This document shows, one piece after another, positions 42,181 to 51,145 of a DNA stretch of 64,000 nucleotides; the first letter of the stretch is position 1, and each line of letters starts with the position of its first letter. The position numbers and the translations under genes were made by a program. The stretch lies in contig DCYS01000001.1 in NCBI GenBank assembly GCA_002331485.1, forward strand, positions 21,503 through 85,502. Direction: 5' to 3'. The DNA is from Flavobacteriales bacterium UBA2104. GTDB lineage: Bacteria; Bacteroidota; Bacteroidia; Flavobacteriales_D; Crocinitomicaceae. Under the pieces are notes generated by a model. The model had not been told where the DNA came from and searched no databases. It saw only the letters and a program-made list of their open reading frames with translations.

Positions 42181-43575
42181 ATGATGGCGCATCGAATATT
42201 GTTACTAACAATCTCAATAATATTATCAACCATAGTATACAGTCAACCTGGGCATAGAGCTGATATTCACCCTGATTCAATAAGTGATCGTCTTTGGATG
42301 GATCTTGATAAAGGATATTTTGAATTTCACAAGCGATCTTTTGCAATGTCAACGATAAATGAAGGTGATCTTGATGACTATTTCACTTTTGCTACAGGAG
42401 CAGGTTTAGGTTATTACTCACCATCATTTCACGGATTTCACTTGGGTTTTAGTGGTTTCTTCGTCTTTCAGCTTTACAATTATAATCTTGAGAGTATCGA
42501 TGAACCAACTGGACAGTCAAGTCGATATGAAAGACAGCTTTATGATCTGAACGACGTAGACAATTCAAAAGACCTTGACCGGCTTGAAGAATTCTTTTTG
42601 ACGTACGAAAAAGAGCATTTTGAACTAGAATTGGGTAGACAAAAATTTGAGTCTCCATTACTCAATGAGAATGATAATCGAATGCGTCCAAATATATTTA
42701 ATGGTTTAACTGCGCAATACCATAAAGATCACTTAAACTTTATCGCAGGGTGGTTTATTTCAGAGGCCGTTAGAGGAACAGTTCATTGGTATAAAATTGA
42801 TCACACACTTGGGATTTATGATCAAGGAAGAAACCCACTAAGTGATTCATTAAGTTATCACGGTCACATTTCCACTAAAGGAATTGGAGTTTTGGGTGTT
42901 GAACACGAAAAAAAGGAATGGGATTTTCAAGCATGGAATTATACAGCCGAAAACATTTTTAACCTGAGTTTTGGTCAGATTGATCATGAATTAAAAAAAG
43001 AAAAGTTTAATCTACTTTTTGGGCTACAAGGGCTATATCAATATTCCTTGAATCATGGAGGTAATAAAGATCAAAGACTTACTTATATACTTAAAAATGA
43101 ATCGACTTTTGCAATAGGAGGAAGAATGGGTATCAAACGAAAAAACCATGAATTAACAGCAAACTATTTTGGCATTTCTAAAAATGGAAGATATTTGTTC
43201 CCACGTGAATGGGGACGTGAGAAATTTTATGCAAGTCAGCCCAGAGAGATTTTTGAAGGTAATGGAGGGTTAAATTCATATGTAATAAAGTATAAATTCG
43301 AGCCTGTCAACAAACCATATTATCTGTCTTTTGGAGCTGGTTATATTGACCAGCCACAACTTGATGATGAAAGATTAAACAAATATGCAATCGATGATTA
43401 CTACCATCTATCGAGCAAGTTCGACTACAAATTTGAAGGTTATCTTGAGGGATTAGATATTCAATGTTTACTTGTTTGTAAGATCGAGGCTGAGGATGGA
43501 TCGATGAGTCACGCACAAAAGATCAACACAACAGACATGCTAAATTTAAACCTAATAATCGATTATAGGTTCTAA
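42181..43575 (+). CDS. OprD-like outer-membrane porin
   Basis: A 464-residue protein with a signal peptide (HRILLLTISIILSTIVYSQ) and long runs of alternating beta strands ending in LNLNLIIDYRF. The segment ELELGRQKFESPLLNENDNRMRPNIFNGLTAQY and the strand GYFEFHKRSFAMS recall the OprD/alginate-porin group of specific channels. It carries the same promoter-site motif as the sulfur operon, so it may admit a sulfur compound across the outer membrane. The substrate is inference only. The 3' end overlaps the convergent kinase gene by 4 bp. Confidence 0.75.
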   Translation: MMAHRILLLTISIILSTIVYSQPGHRADIHPDSISDRLWMDLDKGYFEFHKRSFAMSTINEGDLDDYFTFATGAGLGYYSPSFHGFHLGFSGFFVFQLYNYNLESIDEPTGQSSRYERQLYDLNDVDNSKDLDRLEEFFLTYEKEHFELELGRQKFESPLLNENDNRMRPNIFNGLTAQYHKDHLNFIAGWFISEAVRGTVHWYKIDHTLGIYDQGRNPLSDSLSYHGHISTKGIGVLGVEHEKKEWDFQAWNYTAENIFNLSFGQIDHELKKEKFNLLFGLQGLYQYSLNHGGNKDQRLTYILKNESTFAIGGRMGIKRKNHELTANYFGISKNGRYLFPREWGREKFYASQPREIFEGNGGLNSYVIKYKFEPVNKPYYLSFGAGYIDQPQLDDERLNKYAIDDYYHLSSKFDYKFEGYLEGLDIQCLLVCKIEAEDGSMSHAQKINTTDMLNLNLIIDYRF

Positions 43576-45731
43576 TGTTTATACGGCAAAGTCAGATGAT
43601 AATAAGTACCTTTTAACTCAGGTAGATATTTTATGCTGCCTCCAATTTGTTCAACCAGGTCATTGATCATCATCATTCCGAGTGTTTCGTTCTTTCGTTC
43701 TAAAGGGTTTGTATTCGCTCCCTTCCCTGAGTCACCTATTGTAAGATGAACTTCATCATTCGCGAGTTTGAACTCTACTTTTATAACACCCTCTTTAACA
43801 TCTTTTAATCCATGCTTGAGGGCATTCGTGATAATCTCATTTATTATAAGTCCGAGAGGAATTGCAGTATCTAGATCGAATCTGATATCATCTGTTTCAA
43901 AATCTAAAGAAACATTATTACCTTTTCCTTTCAAACTATATATAAGATCGATCACTAGTTTTCTAACGTAAACGGGGAACTCGATCTTATCAAGCGATTC
44001 TGACTTGTAGAACATTTCATGGATCGCCGACATCGATTTAATACGATTTTGACTATCCTCATAGAGCCTCTCTAAATTTGCCGCACTCTTTTTCATCCCT
44101 GATTGAAGTGATAGAAGACTAGAAATAACTTGCAAGTTATTTTTTACACGATGATGAATTTCTCTTAGTAGTAATTCTTTTTCATCAAGTGAGGATAATA
44201 GTCGTTGCTCTTTTTTTCTCTCCTTAGTTACGTTTCTCGCTGTTGCATAGATCAAATTTGTCATTTCATCCACTCTAGAATGCCAACTAAGATAAACCAC
44301 TTCCCCAGATTTCGTCAAATACCTATTTTCAAAACTCCTAGGATCATAATCTCCGGGTAGTCTCTTTTTCTCGTGTGTTGTTTTTAAACGATCATCTGGG
44401 TGTACGAACTTTGTATAAGGCTGAGAAAGTAACTCTTCCTCTGTATATCCCAAAAGATCCATCCAGGCTGGACTAACTCGTACGAAATATCCTTTATGAT
44501 TTGCTATACACAATAGATCAGCAGAGATCTTGAAAAAATGATCCAATTCTCTGTCTCCCGTCATATGATGAGTAATATCCTGAACCAGTCCTCTCATCCC
44601 AACTACATCATTTTTCTCGTCCTTGATCGGGTTGAAAGATGAAACTATCCACTTCTTGTTGTCATCAGGACAGTGGAGTATATTTTTCATCTCAAAAGGT
44701 TTAGACTCTTTGATCAAACGATCGATATTCTCGTGAAATAATTCTTGTGTGACCTTATCTAAACGTGAAAGGTAGGCCTTAAAAAGATCTTTCTTGCGTC
44801 TTTTATCGATCTCAAAGATCTTATATACCTCAACTGACCAATCACCTTGATCCTTTTTAAAATCTACATTAATACTACCTACCTTTGAAAATTCCTCAGC
44901 ACTCCTTATTAGCGCTTTATTCTCTGCAAGCTGCTTTTTGAAAAAGTTTCTCTCAAAAAAGCTAGGTAGAGATCTTCCTTCTTTAACTAAAGCATCTGTA
45001 TACAACGATAATTTAGAAGGTGGAGCCATTATGAATTCACAATGTTCGTCATGCTCCTTAGCATCACAGGCAATTTCAATAGAAGTTAATTCAACCCCGT
45101 AACTGTAGCTACACCAACCTGAAGAATACCCGGCACTCATTGCACAAACAGATTCATCTGAAAAACCTTTCTCTCGTTTCCAAGCTTCAGCCTCAAAACC
45201 TTGGTGGTGTCGATAACGTAAAACGAAGTTTTCATCATTGGTAGGGTTAGAACCTGGTAGAATTTCCACTTTTGCCCAGCCAGTGAATGCGAAATGAACG
45301 GGTCCCGCAGCCAATCGTTCAGCAGGGGACTCTAGTCCTAGTTTATCAGCATAATTCTCTGCATCTTTTTTTCCAATAATATGAGCAATATCAAATAACA
45401 GATCATAGGCTAATTCGAATGTACTTTCACCAGTATTTTCATCCAGCAACGTAAGAAGCCCCTGAAAAAAATCGAAAGATAGAGACGATGATCTGGTTAA
45501 TAAATAGCGTTCTCCTTTGATCTTGATCTCTCCCGTTTCAGGTAAATACTCAGCAGCATTGAAGTAATCTGCCATTTTATACTGAAGACTATGAAATTGC
45601 TCTTCAAAAGGAGATGGAGCATCAACAGAATAGGTTTCATCATTTAGCTTATTAGCCTCTTCCCTCTTCTTTTTGAGTGCGAGCTCCAATTCCTGGATTT
45701 CTGAAACCAATTTATCATAATCTTTTTTCAT
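43572..45731 (-). CDS. XylR_N/V4R-PAS-PAS sensor histidine kinase (HisKA_2 type)
   Basis: A 719-residue cytoplasmic kinase without membrane helices. After a coiled coil (1-35) comes a XylR_N-like ligand domain (about 45-165, YLLTRSSSLSFDFFQGLLTLL ... LGLESPAERLAAGPVHFAFTGWAKVEI) and a V4R domain (about 180-245, GYSSGWCSYSYGVELTSIEIACDAKEHDEHCEFIMAPP) with cysteines. Then follow two PAS domains (about 275-395 and 400-520) and a HisKA_2/HATPase module: REIHHRVKNNLQVISSLLSLQSG holds the phospho-accepting histidine near residue 526, with ATP boxes NEIITNALKHG and IGDSGKGANTNP. In NtrC-type XylR/DmpR the first half binds aromatic effectors. No response regulator is adjacent. Confidence 0.85.
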   Translation of the reverse strand: MKKDYDKLVSEIQELELALKKKREEANKLNDETYSVDAPSPFEEQFHSLQYKMADYFNAAEYLPETGEIKIKGERYLLTRSSSLSFDFFQGLLTLLDENTGESTFELAYDLLFDIAHIIGKKDAENYADKLGLESPAERLAAGPVHFAFTGWAKVEILPGSNPTNDENFVLRYRHHQGFEAEAWKREKGFSDESVCAMSAGYSSGWCSYSYGVELTSIEIACDAKEHDEHCEFIMAPPSKLSLYTDALVKEGRSLPSFFERNFFKKQLAENKALIRSAEEFSKVGSINVDFKKDQGDWSVEVYKIFEIDKRRKKDLFKAYLSRLDKVTQELFHENIDRLIKESKPFEMKNILHCPDDNKKWIVSSFNPIKDEKNDVVGMRGLVQDITHHMTGDRELDHFFKISADLLCIANHKGYFVRVSPAWMDLLGYTEEELLSQPYTKFVHPDDRLKTTHEKKRLPGDYDPRSFENRYLTKSGEVVYLSWHSRVDEMTNLIYATARNVTKERKKEQRLLSSLDEKELLLREIHHRVKNNLQVISSLLSLQSGMKKSAANLERLYEDSQNRIKSMSAIHEMFYKSESLDKIEFPVYVRKLVIDLIYSLKGKGNNVSLDFETDDIRFDLDTAIPLGLIINEIITNALKHGLKDVKEGVIKVEFKLANDEVHLTIGDSGKGANTNPLERKNETLGMMMINDLVEQIGGSIKYLPELKGTYYHLTLPYKH

Positions 45732-45794
45732 GCTGATTGATACTTATTCAGGATACTCGTAAAGTTAATAATTTTATGGTGTCTCCCCCTAAGG

Positions 45795-47030
45795 TTATCG
45801 AACGTCAAAAATCAAAGTTGAACAAACTTCTTCGGGAAAATACTTTTGTGCAATCTCTTGAATATCATTTGCCGTTATCGCATCGATCTGATCATGAATT
45901 TCCAATAACGTATCTATGCGATTAAAGATCAGTAAACTCTTACCGAAATTCAGCATTAATCCCACGTTACTATCCATTCCAAGAGCTAAATGCCCTTTTA
46001 ACTGGTCTTTCGCTTTCTTCAATTGAGAAGGTGTTAACTCTTCCTTTATGAATCGTCTTAATTCTTTATTGATCAGCTGAATGATCTTTGTTTTATATTT
46101 TGGATCTGCTCCAGCATATACAAACCAATACCCTGTTTCTTTGTATGCCGTATAATTTGCCTCGATATTATAGGTATATCCATATTTCTCTCGAATCGAT
46201 AAAACCAGACGACTATTTAAGGCAGGACCTCCAAGAATATTAATCAATAAAGTGAAAGCTCTTCTTTGATCATCATCATATCCAGGAGCATATCCTCCAA
46301 GCATGATATGTGTCTGATAATTAGCTTCAGGAGACTCTATTCGAAACGGTTCATTTTGTTTAGAATCAAGTTTGGATCTAGTCCCTTTCTTTGATTTAAT
46401 TTGACCGAAATCTTTATTCAATCTGGAAAGCACCCTCTTCGATGGAATGTCACCGACAAAAGAAATCACCATATTCTCTGGATGAAATAAGCGATCAACA
46501 TAATTAATGAGGTCTTCTCGAGAAAAAGAAGACACTGACTCAATTGTCCCTAGTATATTATAACCTAATGGTGAGTCCTTGAACAAATGTGCTTCGAAGT
46601 CGTCAAAGATCTTATCACCTGGACTATCAAGATATGAATTGATCTCATCAATGATAACCGCTTTTTCTTTTTGGATCTCTTTCTCAGGAAATGTTGAATT
46701 AAACGTAATATCAGAAAGTAATTCTGACGCTCGATTAAAATGATCCTTGGTAAAGGAGCCATAAATAGCGATCTCTTCCTTCGTAGTGTATGCATTTAAT
46801 TCTCCTCCAACCGAATCCAGTCTCGAAAGAATATGAAAAGCCCTTCGATTTGTTGTCCCTTTAAAAATGCAGTGTTCTAAAAAATGAGCTAAACCAACTT
46901 CATTTTCACGTTCGAATCTCGAACCAGCCAAAACCGTAACTCCCAGGTGCGCAACAACAGATGGGTCGTGTAAATACACAACACGCATTCCATTATCCAA
47001 CAGAAACACTGAAGGTTCTACATTTCTCAT
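45795..47030 (-). CDS. M16 family zinc metallopeptidase
   Basis: A 411-residue insulinase-type protease. The inverted zinc motif HFLEH (His49, Glu52, His53) and Glu129 in VIIDEINSY give the full HxxEH-x75-E site. SRFERENEVGLAHFLEHCIFKGT is the family N-terminus, and the R/Y pair of the C-terminal half is in SIREKYGYTYNIEANY. No signal peptide, so cytoplasmic. Its ATG follows the pdxH stop with no gap. Confidence 0.93.
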   Translation of the reverse strand: MRNVEPSVFLLDNGMRVVYLHDPSVVAHLGVTVLAGSRFERENEVGLAHFLEHCIFKGTTNRRAFHILSRLDSVGGELNAYTTKEEIAIYGSFTKDHFNRASELLSDITFNSTFPEKEIQKEKAVIIDEINSYLDSPGDKIFDDFEAHLFKDSPLGYNILGTIESVSSFSREDLINYVDRLFHPENMVISFVGDIPSKRVLSRLNKDFGQIKSKKGTRSKLDSKQNEPFRIESPEANYQTHIMLGGYAPGYDDDQRRAFTLLINILGGPALNSRLVLSIREKYGYTYNIEANYTAYKETGYWFVYAGADPKYKTKIIQLINKELRRFIKEELTPSQLKKAKDQLKGHLALGMDSNVGLMLNFGKSLLIFNRIDTLLEIHDQIDAITANDIQEIAQKYFPEEVCSTLIFDVR

Positions 47031-47681
47031 TTACGGATTCTTTCTATGAACTTCCCAGCGATTTTTATCTTTAACAAAGCAAATTCTATCATGTAATCGA
47101 CTCGGTCGACCTTGCCAAAACTCGATGTAAGTTGGTCGGATCAAATAACCTCCCCAAAATTCAGGTCTAGGGACATCTTGACCTTTGAATCGTTCCTCAA
47201 CGGCGTTGTATGCCTTCTCTAAACTTGCTCTATCCTGAATAGCAGCACTCTGCTTTGAAGCCCAAGCTCCTAATTGACTTCCACGAGGTCTAGAATTGAA
47301 ATAATCATCAGACATTTCCTCTGGAACTTTCTCCGCTACACCATTTAATCGAACTTGTCTTTCCAAACAATCCCAGTAAAATAGAGCCGAAACTTTAGGG
47401 TTCTCAGCGATATCTTGTGCTTTCTGGCTTTCATAATTTGTATAGAAAACTATTCCTTCTTCGATCAACTCTTTCATGTAGACCGTTCGTGAAGAAGGTT
47501 GTAGATCTTTATTTACTGTACTTATCGTTACAGCATGAGGTTCTGAACAATTACGCTCATATGCCTCTTCATACCATTTTTGAAACAATAACATAGGATC
47601 AGTGGACTTTATATCATCCTCTAATTTTCCACTCTCAAAATCAGAGTGATCATCTCTAAGTTTTGTAACAAATTCCTTCAT
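47031..47681 (-). CDS. pdxH: pyridoxamine 5'-phosphate oxidase
   Basis: A 216-residue FMN enzyme that oxidises pyridoxine and pyridoxamine phosphates to PLP. FMN-binding segments SSRTVYMKELIEEGIVFYTNYESQKAQDIAENPKVSALFYWDCLERQVRLNG and the C-terminal WGGYLIRPTYIEFWQGRPSRLHDRICF are diagnostic. Length is standard. It sits between the DUF4494 gene (5 bp upstream) and the M16 peptidase gene (no gap), so the three are an operon. Confidence 0.95.
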   Translation of the reverse strand: MKEFVTKLRDDHSDFESGKLEDDIKSTDPMLLFQKWYEEAYERNCSEPHAVTISTVNKDLQPSSRTVYMKELIEEGIVFYTNYESQKAQDIAENPKVSALFYWDCLERQVRLNGVAEKVPEEMSDDYFNSRPRGSQLGAWASKQSAAIQDRASLEKAYNAVEERFKGQDVPRPEFWGGYLIRPTYIEFWQGRPSRLHDRICFVKDKNRWEVHRKNP

Positions 47682-47686
47682 TTGAT

Positions 47687-48298
47687 CTATTTGTCTTCTT
47701 CTTCAGTTTCGTCTTCAAAAGTAGATTCTACTTCATCGAGTTCCTCATCTTCTTCAACATCTGAAGTTGATTCTTGTTCTGAAACTACTCCTGTCTCTTC
47801 ATCCTCTACTTCTTCTTCAGCTTCAGCCTCATGCTCCTCCATAGGTCTTCGACTGATCTCAACATCAAGATCCGGATTGTAAGGAAGAACTTCAACAATT
47901 GGAGACAACATGATCGATGGAATTTCAAAAGTCACCGTCATTTCACTGAGGCTTTCTTTAATTCTTTCATAAGCCTCTTTTACGCTAGAAGCTGTTACAA
48001 GGAAATTGTTCGAAACCTTCTTTTCCTTTCCAGAATCAGCATCCACGCTTACGTAAGTTAATTTACATTTATACCAATCATCCGCATCCTCGTAATAGAA
48101 AATATCAGCGTAATCCGTTTTCGAGATCCCAGTGATAAGAAACTCTCCTTTGATATTTGTTCCAACCTCTTCATAAATCCTTGCTTCAGCATCCGTAAAT
48201 GAAATGGCATCTACAAGATAAGGTTCTGTCACACGTTTCAAACGCCCATCTTCTAACTGTTTCGTATACTTAACTTTAATTGTAAACCAACTATTCAT
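47687..48298 (-). CDS. DUF4494 domain protein with acidic tail
   Basis: A 203-residue soluble protein. Residues 1-150 (WFTIKVKYTKQLEDGRLKRVTEPYLVDAISFTDAEARIYEE ... DYADIFYYEDADDWYKCKLTYVSVD) match the DUF4494 group found in Bacteroidota; function unknown. Residues 160-203 are an extreme Glu/Asp tail, which also explains a spurious Ser-rich antisense frame. The ATG at 48298 (MNSWFTIKV) is preferred over the longer frame to 48343, which overlaps a promoter box. First gene of the DUF4494-pdxH-M16 operon. Confidence 0.78.
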   Translation of the reverse strand: MNSWFTIKVKYTKQLEDGRLKRVTEPYLVDAISFTDAEARIYEEVGTNIKGEFLITGISKTDYADIFYYEDADDWYKCKLTYVSVDADSGKEKKVSNNFLVTASSVKEAYERIKESLSEMTVTFEIPSIMLSPIVEVLPYNPDLDVEISRRPMEEHEAEAEEEVEDEETGVVSEQESTSDVEEDEELDEVESTFEDETEEEDK

Positions 48299-48340
48299 AT
48301 TGCTTTTCTTTTCTGTTTTGATCCTCCAAATGAGGGACAA

Positions 48341-48376
48341 CAAAATTACGATAATTTAATGATTCTTGAGAATCAT
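48341..48376 (-). promoter_or_regulatory. promoter box and palindrome upstream of the DUF4494 operon
   Basis: On the minus strand TAATTTTG (48348-48341) matches TAnnTTTG, 42 bp before the DUF4494 ATG. An inverted repeat ATGATTCT-TG-AGAATCAT (48359-48376) lies over the place of the minus-33 element. It may be an operator, or a weak terminator hairpin for tamL. Confidence 0.4.
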
Positions 48377-48430
48377 ATTCTGTACAGATTATCTTTTTTC
48401 TGAAGAATATCATCAGGTCCGATCACTTCA

Positions 48431-51100
48431 CTAGAACGGATATCCAATACCTATATGAAACTGAGGTTGGAATACGTTTGGTAATAGATTATCCTCAATA
48501 TAATAGGGAACTTCAGTATCTGGATTGATTCCCCACTTGTCAATTGCTTCCTGATATATCGGGTCTCTTTCCTGTAAGATCCATCGGGCCCCTTTCGGTA
48601 ATGCAGGATTTCGTAAAGGAATTCCAAGATCAAGCCGAAGGATCAAGAATGTAAAATCAAGTCTCAATCCAAATCCACCAGAAACGCTTAGCTGCTTGTA
48701 GAAGTCAGAAGATATCTTTCCACCAGGACGATTATCATCTTGATTGTAATTCCAGATATTTCCAACGTCTGAGAATAACGCCCCTTCTAATAGATCAGAG
48801 ATCCTAAATCGGTATTCGATCGATCCTCCTAAACGTATATCACCTATCTCGGTAACTGTCCTGTTTGTATCCAAATAATACTTGTAAGCACCAGGCCCCA
48901 GTGATCGCGCTCTAAATCCTCGATTATCATTCGAACCACCTGCAAAAAAACTATAATCAAATGGTAGGTTAATACCATTATTTGAAAGTGGAATACCACC
49001 TCCAAACTGAAGTCTGTAATTTATCGACCTATCTCGCTTTAGATAATGATGAAAACGGACTTCGTTGTCTAGTCGAATGAATTGAGAGAATCGTTGTCCA
49101 AGAAACTCCTTGAACCCTTCATTGTTCAATGGTTGGTTTTGAGTAAATAAACTTAACATCATTCCAGCCATGTCAAAGTTAGCTCCATAAGAAAACATTA
49201 CATTTCCGGTTCGTGTTTCCTGATTTGTCCACTGATAAGAAACCTTCAGATCCTTCCAGATGGTTTGATTACTATATGCATTTTTCAAGAATAGATCATT
49301 TTGTTCTTCAAGTCTTTCTTCAAATTCTGGTGACTTACCAATATTTACATATTGAATACCTCCAATTACAGGAATACCAATTGTAAATACTTGTGTTTTA
49401 TATACATCGTAAAACTTCCATAAGTAGTTAAACTGACCTGTTCTTCTTGTAAAGTCAGGTCTTTCCTGATAACTATACGCAAGAGAAATAGTAGTCTTGG
49501 GTGTTTGTCTTTTCGTTAGTAATTTCAAAGGTATAGGCATAAGACCTGGAATATCTAAAGAAATTGTCGGTCCTATTTCAAGAGTGTTAAAACTTCTGGT
49601 GTCCTCATCGATAACTTCCTCTTCAGAATTGTCATTGAAAATTTGAGGTTGCGATTCAAATCCACCACTAAAACTGATCGTCAATTGTTTACCAGAATTA
49701 CCGAGATTTCGATTGATATAGTTCAATGATGCCTCAACCCCTAAGAAACTGTTTGAATGAGTTCCTTTAGGCTCAAAACTGAACGTTTGTTTCTTCGCAG
49801 GAACAAGATAATAGTGAACATCAATAGTATGATCATCGTTCTCGATGATCTTAGGTCTTATTGTCCTGAAAATATTCAATTGTGAAAGTCGGTTATACGA
49901 TTGGTTTAAAAACTTGCCTTTGTAATAGTTATTTTCTTCAAGGTAATTTTCAAACTCAAGTAACTTTGCCTTTAAGGTTAGTTCTCCATTATATAAAAAT
50001 GTAGCCGTTCTGAACTGTGCATTACGGCCATCGTAATCATCATAGACAAGCGTATCGAAGGTTGGGATTGGATCATAAGGCTTTAATTCAATACCTCTCG
50101 GCTTGAGTTCATTAGCATAGAAGTTACCTTCATAATTCAAGGTATCTTGCAAGTGGAAATAAACATTTCTAACTTTAGTGTAATCGAATGGTTTCTTTTC
50201 CTGAGCATCTTTATCTCCAACATATCTAGGTGCAATGTCTACAATAATATGAACGGTTGAATCTCTTCCTATTGTATCTGCAACAAAATTGACATAAGAA
50301 GCTTTGAATCCATAGAGTGAGCCATTTCTCATGTATTCAGCTAGTGACTTTCGCATAGTAGCTAGATCATCTGTATCAAACCGGAAAGGTGGAGTTAATG
50401 CATCATCATCTTCTTCAAGAAACTTGCTATACAAGGCAGCCACTTGTGGGTTTTCAGTTTCCAATGAAATTGAATCGACAATATGTGCTGTACGAGGGTA
50501 GAGTTTATAAAGAACTGTTGCCTTTTTTCGTTTCTCTTTATACTTTACTTCCGCTTTAACATCACCATGGAAATAACCTTTTTTTTGCAGAAATAAGTCC
50601 AATTGATCAACGGAGGTATTCATCGCACTAGAATCGAAGATCTTCGGCGGTTCTCCAAAGTCATATTTTAGCCTTTCCCGAAGGGTAGGTTTAGGGTTAA
50701 CTGTATCTTTTAGCTTTACCTCTTTGGGTTTATAGGTCTTCTTTCCTTTACGTAATGCACGTTCGATCCTTCTTTCGTTGATTCGCTCTTGACGTTCTAG
50801 TTTTTTTCTATTCTTCTTTCGATACTTTAAGTAACGTCTCTTTTGACTTTTCGCCGTTTTTGTTGAGTCTATTGAATTGAAAACACGAAGCTTCAATCTA
50901 ACACCTAATGTTTTGTGATTTGGTCTTTGCTTGATCACATCGCGAACCTCATCTTCAGAGATCGAAGCTTCATCAGTGATCTTCACTTCATTCTCTTTAA
51001 GCATATAATATCCGTCAGGAACGTTTCGTGTGATTTTACATCCTAAGAGCACAAAAGAGATTGCAACAACGATCAGATATGTTAGTTTCGACTTCAACAC
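48431..51100 (-). CDS. tamL: TamL lipoprotein, BamA/TamA family outer-membrane assembly factor
   Basis: An 889-residue Omp85-superfamily protein. The N-terminus is a lipoprotein signal with lipobox LLGC, which is the mark of Bacteroidota TamL. POTRA domains follow (about 30-420, with NVPDGYYMLKENEVKI and repeated basic segments) and a 16-strand barrel makes up the rest (FAGGSNDNRGFRARSLGPG is the conserved loop L6-type VRGF region). It probably helps insert outer-membrane proteins together with TamB. No ATG precedes the signal peptide: the GTG at 51098-51100 is chosen because the in-frame TTG at 51104-51106 lies inside the minus-7 box. Confidence 0.87.
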   Translation of the reverse strand: MLKSKLTYLIVVAISFVLLGCKITRNVPDGYYMLKENEVKITDEASISEDEVRDVIKQRPNHKTLGVRLKLRVFNSIDSTKTAKSQKRRYLKYRKKNRKKLERQERINERRIERALRKGKKTYKPKEVKLKDTVNPKPTLRERLKYDFGEPPKIFDSSAMNTSVDQLDLFLQKKGYFHGDVKAEVKYKEKRKKATVLYKLYPRTAHIVDSISLETENPQVAALYSKFLEEDDDALTPPFRFDTDDLATMRKSLAEYMRNGSLYGFKASYVNFVADTIGRDSTVHIIVDIAPRYVGDKDAQEKKPFDYTKVRNVYFHLQDTLNYEGNFYANELKPRGIELKPYDPIPTFDTLVYDDYDGRNAQFRTATFLYNGELTLKAKLLEFENYLEENNYYKGKFLNQSYNRLSQLNIFRTIRPKIIENDDHTIDVHYYLVPAKKQTFSFEPKGTHSNSFLGVEASLNYINRNLGNSGKQLTISFSGGFESQPQIFNDNSEEEVIDEDTRSFNTLEIGPTISLDIPGLMPIPLKLLTKRQTPKTTISLAYSYQERPDFTRRTGQFNYLWKFYDVYKTQVFTIGIPVIGGIQYVNIGKSPEFEERLEEQNDLFLKNAYSNQTIWKDLKVSYQWTNQETRTGNVMFSYGANFDMAGMMLSLFTQNQPLNNEGFKEFLGQRFSQFIRLDNEVRFHHYLKRDRSINYRLQFGGGIPLSNNGINLPFDYSFFAGGSNDNRGFRARSLGPGAYKYYLDTNRTVTEIGDIRLGGSIEYRFRISDLLEGALFSDVGNIWNYNQDDNRPGGKISSDFYKQLSVSGGFGLRLDFTFLILRLDLGIPLRNPALPKGARWILQERDPIYQEAIDKWGINPDTEVPYYIEDNLLPNVFQPQFHIGIGYPF

Positions 51101-51103
51101 TAG

Positions 51104-51111
51104 CAAAAATA
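51104..51111 (-). promoter_or_regulatory. minus-7 box of tamL, abutting its GTG start
   Basis: The minus strand reads TATTTTTG (TAnnTTTG) three bases before the GTG at 51100. Confidence 0.45.
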
Positions 51112-51132
51112 CAAGTATTTAAAGATTAAAAC

Positions 51133-51140
51133 TATCTTTG
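51133..51140 (+). promoter_or_regulatory. minus-7 box of the SpoU methyltransferase gene
   Basis: TATCTTTG matches TAnnTTTG exactly and ends five bases before the GTG start at 51146. Confidence 0.45.
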
Positions 51141-51145
51141 TTAAA

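Noticed and set aside
47646..47882. Serine-rich open frame on the plus strand (SSSVSSSKVDSTSSSSSSSSTSEVDS)
   Set aside because: It is the antisense shadow of the Glu/Asp-rich tail of the DUF4494 protein (GAA/GAG/GAT read backwards give TTC/CTC/ATC and, in another frame, TCT/TCA codons).
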